Part shown: positions 8,264-16,918 of the stretch, one piece after another
How positions within the stretch are numbered: position 1 is the stretch's first letter
Layout: every line of letters starts with the position of its first letter
Assembly (NCBI GenBank): GCA_029432795.1
Contig: JARNMJ010000033.1
Location: 1-45,556, forward strand
Source: Pontiellaceae bacterium B12219
GTDB lineage: Bacteria; Verrucomicrobiota; Kiritimatiellia; Kiritimatiellales; Pontiellaceae
Direction: 5' to 3'
Length of the DNA stretch: 45,556 nt
The notes under the pieces: generated by a model
The model's input: the letters and a program-made list of their open reading frames with translations, nothing else
Databases searched by the model: none
Told to the model about the DNA's origin: nothing
Translations under genes and position numbers: made by a program

Positions 8264-9124
8264 TTATTTTCCGTAAACTGCATCTTCCAAGGCGTTCCGC
8301 ATGGCTGAAACATCCGGCTCCGTGCCGGTCCAGATTTCGAATGCGCGTGCGCCCTGATGCAGCAGCATGCCCAGTCCATTTGCAATTTCCGCGCCAGCTT
8401 CACGCGCCGTCGTCAGGAAGGCGGTTTCGGGATACATATAAATCAGGTCAAAAGCACGCTGGCCTTCACGAAAAGCTTCCGGCGGCAGCAACGAGGGATC
8501 GTCCTTTTTCATACCGACCGGCGAGGCCTGCACCACCAGATCACACGTTTGGCAGAGCTCGACCTGTTTCTCTTTTTCCAAGGCCTGGAAAATTTCCACA
8601 TCAGGTGTCAGTCCTATTATTTCGTCATGTAGCTTCTGCACACGTTCGGCATCGATATCCGCCAGCACCAGCGATTTTGCCCCTTCCGTCGCCGCCTGCA
8701 GCGCGGTCGCCCGCCCCGCTCCGCCGCAACCCAGCACAAAAACCGATGCACCTTTCACCGTTTCACCGAAGGCTTCTTCGAGCGCTTTCAAAAAACCGTA
8801 GCCATCGGTATTGTGGCCCACCATGCCGTCTTCGGTAAATTCAACGGTATTCGCAGCACCAAACAGTCTGGCACTGGCATCCAGCTTTTCCAATCCCCGG
8901 AAAGCGACTTCCTTGTGCGGCACCGTCAGGTTAACGCCGGCAAAGCCCATCAGCGCCATCGACGGCAGCACTTCCATCAGGCGATCCGGATGCACATCCA
9001 GCGCCAGGTAAATTCCATCAAAGCCCAGCGCCTCCATGGAAGCGTTGTGCATGACCGGCGAAAGGGTGTGCCCGATCGGATGCCCCAGCACCGCAAACGG
9101 TTTCGTATGTCCACTTAAATTCAT
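8264..9124 (-). CDS. aroE: Shikimate dehydrogenase
   Basis: Reduces 3-dehydroshikimate to shikimate with NADPH in the aromatic amino acid pathway. 286 residues, normal length. The substrate domain carries GHPIGHTLSPVMHN (about 15-28) and NLTVPHKE with the catalytic Lys near 70. The NADP-binding domain carries GCGGAGRATALQ near 130, and the C-terminal NGLGMLLHQGARAFEIWTG is typical. The start overlaps the leuA stop by four bases (ATGA), so aroE is co-translated with leuA and likely falls under the same leucine attenuation, an unusual coupling. A TTCCA-N5-TGGAA palindrome lies in the coding region at 8576-8590. Confidence 0.95.
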   Translation of the reverse strand: MNLSGHTKPFAVLGHPIGHTLSPVMHNASMEALGFDGIYLALDVHPDRLMEVLPSMALMGFAGVNLTVPHKEVAFRGLEKLDASARLFGAANTVEFTEDGMVGHNTDGYGFLKALEEAFGETVKGASVFVLGCGGAGRATALQAATEGAKSLVLADIDAERVQKLHDEIIGLTPDVEIFQALEKEKQVELCQTCDLVVQASPVGMKKDDPSLLPPEAFREGQRAFDLIYMYPETAFLTTAREAGAEIANGLGMLLHQGARAFEIWTGTEPDVSAMRNALEDAVYGK

Positions 9125-10809
9125 TTAACAGCTTCCTTTTTTGCGATTCGGTTCAGGCCGGCAATGATCGCCTTAACAGCAGCCTGGTTAATGTTGGAAT
9201 CGGAGCCGACACCATAAATCCTGCCGGCCCCCTTAACTTCCAACGGTACATAGGCCATGGCCTTGGCATCGGCACCTTCGCCGATGGCCTCTTCATCGTA
9301 GTCATGGATTTTGAAATCAAAATCAACCACACTTCGCATGGCATTCATAAAGGCGGAGATCGGACCATTTCCATCAGCAGAAACAGTCTTCACCTCACCG
9401 TTCACCTTCACTTTCACTTCGCCGTGAATAAAGGTCGGGTCATTATCGTCCGGGCGCGGCCAGTAGCCCATCAGCTCGTACGGTCCGTTCGGAGCAACGA
9501 ATTCATTCTGAAAAACCGAATACACCTCATCCGCACTGATTTCTCGACCGACCTTTTCGCTATAGCCCTGAACATACCTGCTAAGCTCCGGCTGCATGGC
9601 TTTCGGAATTTCGATACCGAAGTCCTGCTCCAGCACCCAGGCAATTCCGCCCTTACCGGACTGCGAATTGATCCGAATGAGCCGCTCAAACTTGCGTCCG
9701 ACATCGGCGGGATCGATATGCAAATACGGCACCTTCCATCCCATACCGAAACGGTCGGGCGCTTCAGAGAGCTTATGCACACCTTTATTGATCGCATCCT
9801 GATGCGAACCGGAGAAAGCCGTGAAGGCATAACTTCCGGCATAGGGTTGGCGATAGTAAATCGGCATACCGGTCAAACGCTCAACCGTCTCTGCCACCTG
9901 GCCGAGATCCGAAAAATCAATGCCCGTATCAATACCGCGGGAGTACAGATTGCTGATGACCGTAACGAGGTCGACATTACCGGTTCGTTCGCCGTGCCCG
10001 AAAAGCGTGCCTTCCACCCGGTCGGCACCTGCCATGAGCGCCAACTCGGTGGCGGCAACCGCCATGCCCTGGTCGTTATGCGAATGCAATGAAACTGTAA
10101 TGCAATCGCGCTTCGAAAAGTTCCGGCAGAAGTATTCAATCATATCCGCATAATGATTCGGCGGCCGGCGCTCAACCGTGGCCGGCAAATTCATGATCAA
10201 CGGCTTTTCAGGAGTCGCCTTGCCCCAGGTTTCGAAAACGGCCTCGCAGAGCTCCACCGAAAAATCCACATCCGTATCCGTGAACTCTTCCGGCGAAAAC
10301 TCAAACCGGATGTCCGATTCGGGCATCTGGTCTGCCAAGTCACGAATTTGTTTAGTGGCCGCCACTGCCGTTTCAATCAACTGCGGGCGTTCCATGCCGA
10401 AGACCTGCCGCATGTGCAGATCCGACGGAGCAATATAGGCATGCACAATGCCGCGCTTGCAGCCCTTGAAGGCCTCGAGTGTACGCTCAATCAAATGCGG
10501 GCGCGACTGCGTGAGCCCCATAATGAATACATCATCGGGAATCAGATCTTCTTCGATGAGTTTCCGGAAAAAATTAAACTCATCGGCACTGGCAGACGGG
10601 AAGCCGATTTCAATGTGCTTGAATCCGATATCGCAGAGCATTTTAAAATATTCAAGTTTCTGCTCCGGATCCATCGGATCAGGCAGTGCCTGATTACCAT
10701 CACGCAGATCCACCGAACACCATTGCGGCGATCGGGTGATGCTTTTAGACGGCCATTGACGGTCGGGAAGATCAATCATCTTCGGAATCACATATTTCGG
10801 TACACTCAT
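9121..10809 (-). CDS. leuA: 2-isopropylmalate synthase
   Basis: Condenses 2-ketoisovalerate with acetyl-CoA, the first committed step of leucine synthesis. 562 residues, resembling the longer alpha-isopropylmalate synthase type: the catalytic barrel opens with DLRDGNQALPDPM and contains the metal-binding HSHNDQGMA; the C-terminal part (about 440-560) resembles the LeuA allosteric dimer domain that senses leucine. The ATG at 10809 has an AGGAG site (TAGGAGAGTAAA). It is preceded by a promoter, leucine-rich leader peptide and terminator (10962-11136), so it is probably controlled by transcription attenuation as well as feedback inhibition. The other leu genes are not in the window. Confidence 0.95.
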   Translation of the reverse strand: MSVPKYVIPKMIDLPDRQWPSKSITRSPQWCSVDLRDGNQALPDPMDPEQKLEYFKMLCDIGFKHIEIGFPSASADEFNFFRKLIEEDLIPDDVFIMGLTQSRPHLIERTLEAFKGCKRGIVHAYIAPSDLHMRQVFGMERPQLIETAVAATKQIRDLADQMPESDIRFEFSPEEFTDTDVDFSVELCEAVFETWGKATPEKPLIMNLPATVERRPPNHYADMIEYFCRNFSKRDCITVSLHSHNDQGMAVAATELALMAGADRVEGTLFGHGERTGNVDLVTVISNLYSRGIDTGIDFSDLGQVAETVERLTGMPIYYRQPYAGSYAFTAFSGSHQDAINKGVHKLSEAPDRFGMGWKVPYLHIDPADVGRKFERLIRINSQSGKGGIAWVLEQDFGIEIPKAMQPELSRYVQGYSEKVGREISADEVYSVFQNEFVAPNGPYELMGYWPRPDDNDPTFIHGEVKVKVNGEVKTVSADGNGPISAFMNAMRSVVDFDFKIHDYDEEAIGEGADAKAMAYVPLEVKGAGRIYGVGSDSNINQAAVKAIIAGLNRIAKKEAVK

Positions 10810-10961
10810 TTTACTCTCCTAAAAAGGGGCTTAACTTAAACAACCCCGCACTTCTATTCCATTTCATTCACACATTTTTCCAACCACTGCATACACAGAA
10901 AATATGGAAACGAATCATTCTCCTGCCTGCTCGGCTTCCTGTACTCCGTGGCTTAAAACAA

Positions 10962-10998
10962 AAAAACCTCCGCAGGCTGCCCGGCGGAGGTTTTAAAA
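10962..10998 (-). terminator. Leucine attenuator terminator upstream of leuA
   Basis: Read on the minus strand, AAAACCTCCGC pairs with GCGGAGGTTTT across a 10-base loop and is followed by seven T residues. It lies between the leader peptide and leuA. A GGAGG plus TTTT segment inside the leader ORF (plus-strand 11028-11039) is complementary to the 5' arm and could act as antiterminator. Confidence 0.85.
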
Positions 10999-11019
10999 TC
11001 GGTCGAATTTACGAACAAC

Positions 11020-11097
11020 TTATAGGCAAAACGCCTCCACAGGATCATTCCCATTGAGCAGCAGGCCTAGTAGCAGGTTGTTGAATTCGTTTCTCAT
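11020..11097 (-). CDS. leuL: Leucine-rich leader peptide of the leuA attenuator
   Basis: A 25-codon open reading frame whose centre reads LLLGLLL: six leucine codons in seven positions. It sits just downstream of a good promoter and about 22 bases before the terminator at 10962-10998. Such placement is the hallmark of attenuation by ribosome stalling: scarce charged leucyl-tRNA stalls the ribosome on the Leu run, allowing the antiterminator (GGAGG...TTTT against AAAACCTCC) to form so that leuA is transcribed. The ATG at 11097 lies about 11 bases after the -10 hexamer with no Shine-Dalgarno, so it may be translated leaderless. An in-frame ATG at 11112 overlaps the -10 and would require another promoter. 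Confidence 0.8.
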   Translation of the reverse strand: MRNEFNNLLLGLLLNGNDPVEAFCL

Positions 11098-11107
11098 AAC
11101 GTCGCGC

Positions 11108-11136
11108 AACATAATTCCAATCGCTGGACGGGTCAA
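11108..11136 (-). promoter_or_regulatory. Promoter of the leuL-leuA-aroE unit
   Basis: On the minus strand TTGACC (11136-11131), a 17-base spacer, and TATGTT (11113-11108). The predicted transcription start falls within a few bases of the leader ATG. Confidence 0.7.
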
Positions 11137-11192
11137 CCCTTAATAAGTTTCGTTTTAAAATGCGGTTTAACCATTCGATAAAACAGGCCACC

Positions 11193-13862
11193 TCAAATAT
11201 CGACCGACGCTTTCATGCCTTCCTGCAACAGCCGGGCAGCATCCACGGCAGACTGCGACACCAGAATCGTTGCAACCAGCCCGGTCCAGCCTGTCTGATG
11301 ACTGGCACCGACGCCGGCGCCATCATCGCCGTTAAAATATTCATAGAACAGAATATGATCCCGCCAATGCGGATTTTTCTGAAAAGCCTCGGCCCCGCCG
11401 TAAACCGGCCGGGAGCCTTCCCCGTTTTTCAGGAAAAGAGAAGAGAGCCGCCGCCCGATTTCCAATTCAATCTCAAGCAATGTTTTCTGATTCCCCGATC
11501 CGGTGGGATATTCAACCGTGAAGGCATCACCATAATACGTATACAGATTGCGCAGTGCCCGCAGGATCAGAAAATTGACCGGCATCCATACCGGACCGCG
11601 CCAATTTGAATTTCCGCCAAACAGTCCCGAATCGGATTCCCCGGGCAGATACCCAACCGTATGTTCTTCCCCGTTCCAATGGAAGATATAGGGATTGTCC
11701 TTATGAAAACGCGACAGAGACCGGATACCATGCAGTCCCAGAAATTCATTTTCATCCAGCATGCGCGACAGGATTTTGCGGAGTTTTTCATCGTCCAACA
11801 CAGCCAGCAGACGCCGCCCTTCCACCCCCAGACAATCCGGACAGGCGATGCTTTGAACCTGGTCGGGTTTCTGATCAATCAACGATTCGTAGCGCTCCTT
11901 GAAATGCGGCAGCGTATCGAGCAGATCGGCATCAATCACCGTTGAGGCGCACAAAGGCAGCAAGCCCACCATTGAGCGGACTTTGAGGCGCGTTCCGCTG
12001 CCATCCGGGAAGCGCAGCACATCGTAAAAGAAGGCATCATCTTCATCCCACATTTCATCATCATTAACGCCAATCCGATCCATCATCCCGGCGATACTGA
12101 TGAAATGATCGAGATACTTCAGTGCCTCGTCGTCATACCGCCCGGCATCATCGCGTGCGAGCTCCAAAGCAATCTGCACCATAAACTGGGCAAACAAAAC
12201 CATCCATGCGGTTCCATCCGACTGCTCCAACGCCCCGCCGGTCGGCAGCGGCTTACTCCGGTCGAACACCCCGATATTATCCAACCCCAGGAACCCGCCT
12301 TCAAAAACATTTTTGCCGGTTGGATCCTTCTTGGTGAGCCACCAATTGAAATTAAGCGCCAGTTTCTCGAACGACTCCTTCAGAAAAGCCGTATCGCCGC
12401 CATCGCCCCGACGCATCTTATCGATCGAGTACACCGCAAAAACCGCAAAGGGATGAACAGGCGGATTAACATCGCTGAAATTCCATTCGTAAGCCGGAAG
12501 CTGTCCATCGGGATGCTGATACCGCTCGCTCAGAAACAGGAGCAGCTGCTGCTTGGCAAAATGCGCATCCACCAGGACGAGTGCAATCGTGTGAAAAGCC
12601 AGATCCCACGTGGCATACCAGGGATATTCCCACTTATCCGGCATGGAAATCACATCATGATTCTCCATATGGGCCCACTCGTTATTCCGGATGGTGAGCC
12701 CCTGCTGCGCATGCTCCTGCAACCAGGTTTTTACATCATATTCATAATACTGCTTTGACCACAGCATCCCCGCCATGGCCTGCCGCGCCACATTCCGTTC
12801 ATCGTCAGAAAGCGCTTCAGCCGGAAACAGCTCATCGTAAAAAGCATTGCATTCGGCCTGGCGGGCGCCGAACGTTTCGTCGAACTCAGAACCAAACGCA
12901 TCACCATCCGGCCCGAACTCATTTTGTGTGAGGCGCATACGCAGAGTACGCGTTTCCCCCGGCCGAACATCCAAAGCATAATGCGCCGCCATTTTAGTCC
13001 CGACCATATCGGCATTCACGGCATCCGTTTTCCCGGCTACGATATAATCATTAATCCCGTCTTTAACAAAAGAGTGCGCATTGTCGGAATTAAACAACAG
13101 CCGATGGTTTGTTTCGTTTTCGGTATAAAGCAGCGGAGGCGAGCCTTCGAAGTAGAGACGATATTCCCCGAGTTCTCCATGAACCGCCCGAACGTGATCA
13201 GTGCCGGCAAGCATCGGCCGGGCAGCCGCCTCGCGGCCCCAGGTATTACGAAACCAAAGCGTTGGCAAAACCCGAAGCGGAGCCGCTTCGGGGCCGCGAT
13301 TGCAAACATGAATCTTAATCAGAACATCTTCCGGTCCTGCTTTTGCATATTCCACAAAAACATCGAAATAGCGGTCTTCATTAAAAATGCCGGTATCGAG
13401 CAGTTCATATTCGGGCTCGCTCATTGACCGGCTCTGATTCGTCGCCACCAGATCTGCATACGGAAATTCACCGTGCGGATATTTATACAGATATTTCATG
13501 TAGGAATGCGTCGGCGTGCTGTCGAGGTAGAAGTAGTATTCCTTCACATCCTCACCATGGTTGCCCTGACTGTTTGTCAGGCCGAACGCCCGCTCCTTCA
13601 GGCAGGGATCCTTTTCATTCCAGAGTGCGACAGCAAAACAGAGGTGCTGCCGATCGTCCGAGAATCCCGCCAGACCGTCTTCACCCCGGCAATAAGCTCG
13701 CGACCGCGACTGCTCAAAGGGAAAATACTCCCAGGCGCTTCCGTCCTGACTGTAATCCTCCCGAACCGTCCCCCACTGACGCTCGCTCAGATACGGCCCC
13801 CACTTTTTCCAGGGAACCTCCTGCGCCTCGTCCAATCGTTTATTTTCGGCCCGATCCTTCAT
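11193..13862 (-). CDS. GH63-like glycoside hydrolase (glucosidase/mannosylglycerate hydrolase-type alpha/alpha barrel)
   Basis: About 889 residues. No signal peptide is visible, so it is probably cytoplasmic. The start chosen at 13862 (MKDRAENKRLDEAQ) has GGGAGG seven bases upstream; a GTG at 13892 is the longest alternative. The N-terminal half resembles a beta-rich domain (KWGPYLSERQWGTVREDYS); the C-terminal (alpha/alpha)6 region has WYATWDLAFHTIALV, with the Asp in the position of the GH63/MGH1 general acid, and NSNWRGPVWMPVNFL, the conserved second motif. GH63 enzymes remove alpha-glucosyl residues from oligosaccharides or glucosyl/mannosylglycerate. The substrate is unknown; a role in compatible-solute or glycogen turnover is possible. 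Its amino-acid biosynthesis neighbours give no help. Confidence 0.8.
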   Translation of the reverse strand: MKDRAENKRLDEAQEVPWKKWGPYLSERQWGTVREDYSQDGSAWEYFPFEQSRSRAYCRGEDGLAGFSDDRQHLCFAVALWNEKDPCLKERAFGLTNSQGNHGEDVKEYYFYLDSTPTHSYMKYLYKYPHGEFPYADLVATNQSRSMSEPEYELLDTGIFNEDRYFDVFVEYAKAGPEDVLIKIHVCNRGPEAAPLRVLPTLWFRNTWGREAAARPMLAGTDHVRAVHGELGEYRLYFEGSPPLLYTENETNHRLLFNSDNAHSFVKDGINDYIVAGKTDAVNADMVGTKMAAHYALDVRPGETRTLRMRLTQNEFGPDGDAFGSEFDETFGARQAECNAFYDELFPAEALSDDERNVARQAMAGMLWSKQYYEYDVKTWLQEHAQQGLTIRNNEWAHMENHDVISMPDKWEYPWYATWDLAFHTIALVLVDAHFAKQQLLLFLSERYQHPDGQLPAYEWNFSDVNPPVHPFAVFAVYSIDKMRRGDGGDTAFLKESFEKLALNFNWWLTKKDPTGKNVFEGGFLGLDNIGVFDRSKPLPTGGALEQSDGTAWMVLFAQFMVQIALELARDDAGRYDDEALKYLDHFISIAGMMDRIGVNDDEMWDEDDAFFYDVLRFPDGSGTRLKVRSMVGLLPLCASTVIDADLLDTLPHFKERYESLIDQKPDQVQSIACPDCLGVEGRRLLAVLDDEKLRKILSRMLDENEFLGLHGIRSLSRFHKDNPYIFHWNGEEHTVGYLPGESDSGLFGGNSNWRGPVWMPVNFLILRALRNLYTYYGDAFTVEYPTGSGNQKTLLEIELEIGRRLSSLFLKNGEGSRPVYGGAEAFQKNPHWRDHILFYEYFNGDDGAGVGASHQTGWTGLVATILVSQSAVDAARLLQEGMKASVDI

Positions 13863-14023
13863 GCGTTGCCTCCCTTTTCCCCGGAGTATCACTCAATGTG
13901 CAATACACATCAATCTGAAGATCCTCCTGTTTATTTACTGCAGAGGAAGGGAAGTTCAGACCTTGCACATCACATGCCTGTGATAGCAGTGATGGCGGTT
14001 GGCAGCAGCAAAATAGGCACGTT

Positions 14024-15088
14024 CTAAATTTCTGCTTTAGGATAGGAACCGAGCACCGTCATGAGGGTACAGTGTTCCTGCAGTTCCTCCAGTGCACGCT
14101 TCACTTCGGGATCTTCTGAATGCCCGTCAATATCGACGAAGAAGTAGTATTCCCAGTTTTTGTTTTTACTCGGCCGCGACTCAATCTTGGTCATGTTGAT
14201 GTTGTCCGCTTTGAAGACCGACAAGGCATCATAAAGCGCTCCGACTTTATGCTTCACACCGAACATTACGGAGGTCTTATCATTCCCCGTGGCCGCACTG
14301 AACGCCTGGCCGATGACCAGAAAGCGGGTCGTATTCCCCTGCATGTCCTGAATATTTTCAGCCAGCACATCAACATTATACATATCTGAAGCCATCACAC
14401 TGGCCACCGCCGCAGCACCCGGTGTTTCAAGCGCAAGCTGCACCGCCTTCGTTGTGCTGTCCACCGGCGAAAGCCGGGCATTGGGCATATTGCCTGCCAA
14501 CCAGCCGCGACACTGCCCGAAGGCCTCCTGCTTACTGTAAATCAAGTTGATCTCTTCCCGCGGCTCATTTGAAAGCAGCGTAAGCGAAATGGGCAGATAA
14601 ATTTCCGCACAGATTTTAAGTGGCGTTGCGGCAAACTGATCGAAGGTATGCGTGACGGCACCCTCCGTGGAATTTTCCACCGGAACCACCCCGTAATCAG
14701 CGGTACGGTTGACCACCCGGTCAAACACTTCTGCAATTGTGCTGGTCGGAATATAATCAACACTCACCCCGAATTTATTGCGGGCCGCCTGATGGGTGAA
14801 CGTCGCCTCCGGGCCGAGGTAAGCAATTTTCATATCGGTTTCAAGGGCCAACGCCGCTGACATAATTTCGCGATAAATCGCATGCGCGGATTCCTCAGGA
14901 AGCGGTCCCTTGTTGAGCGATTTAATCTTTTCAAAAACGGCTCGCTCGCGGGAAGGCACATAAATTTCCGCCCCGGCTTCTTTTTTGGCTTCACCGATTT
15001 TAAGCACCACATTAATGCGCTCATTTAAAAGTCGGACGATTTCGCTATCCAGCGAATCGATTGATTTTCTGTACTCATCAAGATTCAT
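14024..15088 (-). CDS. pheA: Bifunctional chorismate mutase / prephenate dehydratase (P-protein)
   Basis: Makes phenylpyruvate from chorismate via prephenate. 354 residues in the usual three-part layout: chorismate mutase (about 1-85, starting MNLDEYRKSIDSLDSEIVRLL), prephenate dehydratase (about 87-265, starting KIAYLGPEATFTHQAA, with VPVENSTEGAVTHTFD), and a regulatory ACT domain (about 275-350, ending in the ESRPSKNKNWEYYFFVDIDGH segment that binds phenylalanine). The start at 15088 follows AAGGAGAACT; the longer frame reading into the upstream repeat is rejected because repeats and not protein-like residues fill it. Feedback inhibition by Phe is expected from the ACT domain. It lies downstream of scpB, separated by an inverted heptamer repeat. 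Confidence 0.95.
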   Translation of the reverse strand: MNLDEYRKSIDSLDSEIVRLLNERINVVLKIGEAKKEAGAEIYVPSRERAVFEKIKSLNKGPLPEESAHAIYREIMSAALALETDMKIAYLGPEATFTHQAARNKFGVSVDYIPTSTIAEVFDRVVNRTADYGVVPVENSTEGAVTHTFDQFAATPLKICAEIYLPISLTLLSNEPREEINLIYSKQEAFGQCRGWLAGNMPNARLSPVDSTTKAVQLALETPGAAAVASVMASDMYNVDVLAENIQDMQGNTTRFLVIGQAFSAATGNDKTSVMFGVKHKVGALYDALSVFKADNINMTKIESRPSKNKNWEYYFFVDIDGHSEDPEVKRALEELQEHCTLMTVLGSYPKAEI

Positions 15089-15098
15089 AGTTCTCCTT

Positions 15099-15181
15099 GA
15101 AATGTGAAACCTGAAACTTGAAACCTGAAATACTTCGCCGCTTCGTCCCGGCGCTCTTTCAAGTTTCACATTTCAGGTTTC
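15099..15181. repeat. Inverted pair of TGAAAYN heptamer repeats
   Basis: Five TGAAAYN heptamers in the left arm (15099-15132) and about four inverted ones in the right arm (15157-15181), separated by a GC-rich 25-base loop. The scpB stop codon (15173-15175) is itself part of the right arm. It lies between scpB and pheA. Confidence 0.75.
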
Positions 15182-15907
15182 TTCCCTTTCGATTTCCTCA
15201 TCCAGTGCGGCCATGGATTCGTCGGCAATATCCTCTTCAACATCCGCGGTTGTTTTTTTCAGCTGTTTTCCCAATTCCGGAAACTCGCCGGTCGTTTCCT
15301 TCTTTTTTTTCTCTTCAACCGGCTCGGCCCGCTTCAACTCCTGGCTGCCGGGCAGATCATTAATATCGTTGATACCGAAATGCTCGAGAAACTTTTGCGT
15401 GGTTCCGAACAACCAGGGCCGTCCCGGAAGTTCAGAGCGTTTCACCACCCGCACCAGCTGCATATCGATCAGTTTGCGCAATACCGCATCCACCGAGACC
15501 CCGCGAACTTCCTCAATTTCAGACCGCAGACACGGCTGGCGATAGGCCACAATCGCCAGCGTTTCGAGAGCCGGTTTGGATAACCGCATGGCCTGATTTT
15601 TTTCAAGAAGCGCACGCACAAACGGCCCGCACGTTGCATCGTTCTGCAACCGATAGGCCCCCGCCACCAAGGCCACATTCAGCCCGACCTTGGCTTTATC
15701 CAAATCTTCCTGAAGCTGTTCCAGTGCCCCCTCAATCTGCTGATCCGTTGCCTTCGCATATTGCTCATACGGCCCGCCGAACCCGTTTCCGGTTTCGATC
15801 ATAGCCTTACGCATACGTTTAATGGTCAACGGTTCCTTGGCCGCAAATAACAGCGCGCCCACAATCTGCTTTAACTCTGGAAGTATCTCTAGCGTGCTTT
15901 CGCTCAT
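15173..15907 (-). CDS. scpB: Segregation and condensation protein B
   Basis: Kleisin-associated winged-helix subunit of the Smc-ScpAB condensin. 244 residues: two winged-helix domains from about 10 to 190 (KQIVGALLFAAKEPLT at the start; RPWLFGTTQKFLEHFGINDINDLP at the end, the family signature), then an acidic and lysine-rich C-terminal tail (about 195-244) that looks disordered. It follows scpA by 17 bases in the usual scpAB order, so the two are co-transcribed. The stop codon lies within an inverted heptamer repeat arm. smc is not in the window. Confidence 0.94.
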   Translation of the reverse strand: MSESTLEILPELKQIVGALLFAAKEPLTIKRMRKAMIETGNGFGGPYEQYAKATDQQIEGALEQLQEDLDKAKVGLNVALVAGAYRLQNDATCGPFVRALLEKNQAMRLSKPALETLAIVAYRQPCLRSEIEEVRGVSVDAVLRKLIDMQLVRVVKRSELPGRPWLFGTTQKFLEHFGINDINDLPGSQELKRAEPVEEKKKKETTGEFPELGKQLKKTTADVEEDIADESMAALDEEIEREET

Positions 15908-15924
15908 GCTCGTCTCCGTGCGAT

Positions 15925-16782
15925 CTACCGCTCGTCCTCGTCTTCAAAATCGTCCTCTTCTTCGGGCTCGTCGCTATCGGCTTCAACCCCCAGCTCAAAC
16001 TCCGGATGCGGTTCCTCCTCTTCTTCCGGCGGCAGGATCGGCTCCGGATCGGGCTCGCGCGGCTCCACCATGATCGGGCGGAACGGATCATCCTGTACAC
16101 AGGCAATTTTATTCAGCTTGATCAATTCCAGTACAGCCAGAAACGTGCAGACAATTTCCTGCCGCGACGTCATTCCCCCGAAAAGATCGGACACACACAT
16201 CCGATTCACCACCTTCAGGTTTTCAACAATAAAGGTCACTTTCTGGCCGACGGTATATTCTTCGGCAAAAATCTCCTGCAGGTCTTCTTCCTTCACGCGG
16301 CCCAGCGCTTCGTTCAGCGCGGAAATCAGATCAAAAATACTCGCGTCTTTCAAATCCACATCCGGCGGAGCGCCCAGCTCCACATGCTCGCTTTCCCGGG
16401 CAAACACATTTTCCATGTGCAGTTCAAGATCTTCCAGATGATCCGCCGCATCCTTGAACTTTTTGTATTCCACCAACTGACGCACCAGATCCCAGCGCGG
16501 ATCCTCCTCGTCCTCATCCTGATCGGCCTTCTGCTCCTCCACCGGCAGCAGCATGCGGCTTTTAATCAGCATCAGCGTTGCCGACATCACAATAAAGTCG
16601 CCGGCAATATTCAGGTCCAGCACCTTCATCAGACGCAGGTATTCCATATACTGGTCCGTAATGCGTCCGATCGGAATATCATAGATATCCACTTCATCTT
16701 TTTTGATCAGATACAAGAGCAGATCAAGCGGCCCCTCGAATACCTCAAGCGAAACCTTGTAGTCGTCTTTAATTAATTCCAT
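15925..16782 (-). CDS. scpA: Segregation and condensation protein A (kleisin)
   Basis: Kleisin that bridges the Smc heads and binds ScpB during chromosome segregation. 285 residues. The N-terminus carries the family signature VFEGPLDLLLYLIKKDEVDIYDIPI, followed by ITDQYMEYLRLMKVLDLNIAGDFIVMSATLMLIKSRMLLP. The C-terminal winged-helix segment is near 180-225 (SRQEIVCTFLAVLELIKLNKIAC). The tail (about 240-285) is unusually acidic, almost all Glu/Asp/Pro. First gene of the scpA-scpB pair, downstream of trpS across an inverted AGAATNN-type heptamer repeat. Confidence 0.95.
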   Translation of the reverse strand: MELIKDDYKVSLEVFEGPLDLLLYLIKKDEVDIYDIPIGRITDQYMEYLRLMKVLDLNIAGDFIVMSATLMLIKSRMLLPVEEQKADQDEDEEDPRWDLVRQLVEYKKFKDAADHLEDLELHMENVFARESEHVELGAPPDVDLKDASIFDLISALNEALGRVKEEDLQEIFAEEYTVGQKVTFIVENLKVVNRMCVSDLFGGMTSRQEIVCTFLAVLELIKLNKIACVQDDPFRPIMVEPREPDPEPILPPEEEEEPHPEFELGVEADSDEPEEEDDFEDEDER

Positions 16783-16808
16783 CGGCTAGCCACTGTTCCT
16801 TTAAATTG

Positions 16809-16916
16809 AGAATGCAGATTTCAGAATGAAGAATTGTGGAACCTGCGGTTCGCCTTTCAGTTAAAAACTGTCGCAGACCGACCATTCTTAATTTTGAATT
16901 CTTAAATCTTCATTTG
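16809..16916. repeat. Inverted pair of AGAATNN heptamer repeats
   Basis: Left arm 16809-16836 reads AGAATGC, AGATTTC, AGAATGA, AGAATTG; the right arm 16883-16916 contains the same kind of heptamers in inverted orientation (AGATTTA, AGAATTC, AAAATTA, AGAATGG on the minus strand). A GC-richer spacer of about 45 bases lies between. It occupies the gap between trpS and scpA. Confidence 0.7.
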
Positions 16917-16918
16917 TT

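Noticed and set aside
10809-11136. T-box or leucine riboswitch upstream of leuA
   Set aside because: No T-box sequence or specifier-loop structure was seen, whereas a Leu-rich ORF and terminator explain the region.
15099-16916. CRISPR-like array in the heptamer repeats
   Set aside because: Units are 7 bases, have no unique spacers and occur in inverted arms; no cas genes nearby.
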